Shown in pieces: positions 63,598-64,000 of a stretch of 64,000 bases of DNA. Position 1 is the stretch's first letter. Each line of letters begins with the position of its first letter. Source of the DNA: Lysobacter sp. GX 14042 (lineage in GTDB: Bacteria; Pseudomonadota; Gammaproteobacteria; Xanthomonadales; Xanthomonadaceae). The DNA lies in contig NZ_JAJUWY010000005.1 of the NCBI RefSeq assembly GCF_021390425.1, positions 1 through 64,000 of the forward strand. The letters are read 5' to 3'. The position numbers and the translations under genes are program-made. The notes below the pieces were generated by a model. That model did not search any database, was not told the origin of the DNA, and worked only from the letters and a program-made list of their open reading frames with translations.

Positions 63598-64000
63598 ATG
63601 GGCACCCCCGACTTCCCGGCCCTGTATGCCGAACTCGGGCTCGCGCCCGGCTGCAGTCTGGCGGCGCTCAGGCAGGCGTACCGTCGGCGGGTCGCGGAGC
63701 TGCACCCCGACCGGCCGGCACGCGGGCCGCGTGATCCGGAAGCCCTCAAAGTGCTGAACCGGCGCTATGCCGAGGTGCTCGCATTCCACCGGCGTCACCA
63801 TCGAATGCCGGGAGCCGCCCCGGCCGCGGCTGCCCCGCACGGCGCGGCGCCGGCCACCCTGCCCCTGCGGACCCGCCCGCGGCCGCCACGCCATGCGCCC
63901 GGCACCCGCCTGCTGCTGTTGCCGGGCCTGCTCGCCGCCGCCGCGATCTGGCAGCTGCCACCGGCCTGCGGGCCGCAGGAGGCGGGGCAGGTACAGGCGC
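63598..64000 (+). CDS. J-domain membrane protein, cut by the window end
   Basis: At least 134 residues, open to the right edge. The N-terminus is a J domain: FPALYAELGLAPGCSLAALRQAYRRR, VAELHPDRPA with the HPD tripeptide, and ALKVLNRRYAEVL. An Arg/Pro/Ala-rich linker (about 75-105) is followed by a hydrophobic segment LLLLPGLLAAAAIWQL, which suggests a single membrane span. J domains stimulate DnaK-type chaperones. It begins 12 bases after the deacetylase stop and is probably co-transcribed. The C-terminus is missing, so the full architecture is unknown. Confidence 0.8.
   Translation, partial: MGTPDFPALYAELGLAPGCSLAALRQAYRRRVAELHPDRPARGPRDPEALKVLNRRYAEVLAFHRRHHRMPGAAPAAAAPHGAAPATLPLRTRPRPPRHAPGTRLLLLPGLLAAAAIWQLPPACGPQEAGQVQA

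Overview
The window is a 64 kb piece of a high-GC gammaproteobacterial chromosome, most likely from the Xanthomonadaceae/Lysobacteraceae (Lysobacter, Luteimonas, Thermomonas or a close relative). This rests on very high GC with strong third-position bias, on gene orders typical of that family (xseA-metG-rnfB; mutL-amiC-tsaE-nnr; panD/pgi next to panC-panB-folK-pcnB; gcvR-bcp divergent from dapA-bamC), and on recognisable protein families. The species cannot be named from the sequence alone.

Region 1 (1-2190) is the right end of an accessory island of visibly lower GC. It holds a partial gene, a DUF6161-type membrane protein, a frameshifted remnant gene, a complete tRNA-Arg(CCT), short terminal-repeat-like DNA, and a 45-nt displaced 3' piece of a different tRNA-Arg(CCT) gene that looks like an attachment-site scar.

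Region 2 (2231-39199) is ordinary core genome. It contains an ALDH7-type dehydrogenase, pyrD, murB, a DMT transporter, a PAP2 phosphatase and ispG; a Fur-controlled haem uptake unit (hemP, TonB receptor, DUF6607 protein); xseA, metG and a soluble RnfB-like ferredoxin; mutL, amiC, tsaE, nnr and queG; pgi with the pantothenate genes panD, panC and panB; folK, pcnB, tRNA-Glu(CTC) and fdxA; bamC and dapA divergent from gcvR and bcp; then phoH, a YoaK protein, thiD, a hydrolase and galE. A small family of GGCGCAATA...TATTGCGCC palindromes sits directly behind stop codons here. Several promoters place the -10 box so close to the start codon that leaderless mRNAs are likely.

Region 3 (39385-64000, continuing past the edge) is an exopolysaccharide locus of the exosortase-A-associated type, although no exosortase lies in the window. 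A forward operon encodes the export lipoprotein, the chain-length protein, a kinase-like ATPase that has lost its Walker A lysine, an outer-membrane barrel and an acyltransferase. A ten-gene reverse operon encodes the flippase, two GT4 and one GT2 glycosyltransferases, a Wzy/ligase protein and a five-protein decoration module: acyl carrier protein, AMP-forming ligase, NadE-like synthetase, BioF2/FemAB-type acyltransferase and PLP-dependent decarboxylase. Forward genes for a GT4, a Gfo/Idh/MocA oxidoreductase and an SDR epimerase follow. Next come a reverse beta-helix/deacetylase-like fusion, a forward polysaccharide deacetylase and a truncated J-domain membrane protein. The decoration module and the fusion protein are the most interesting parts of the window.
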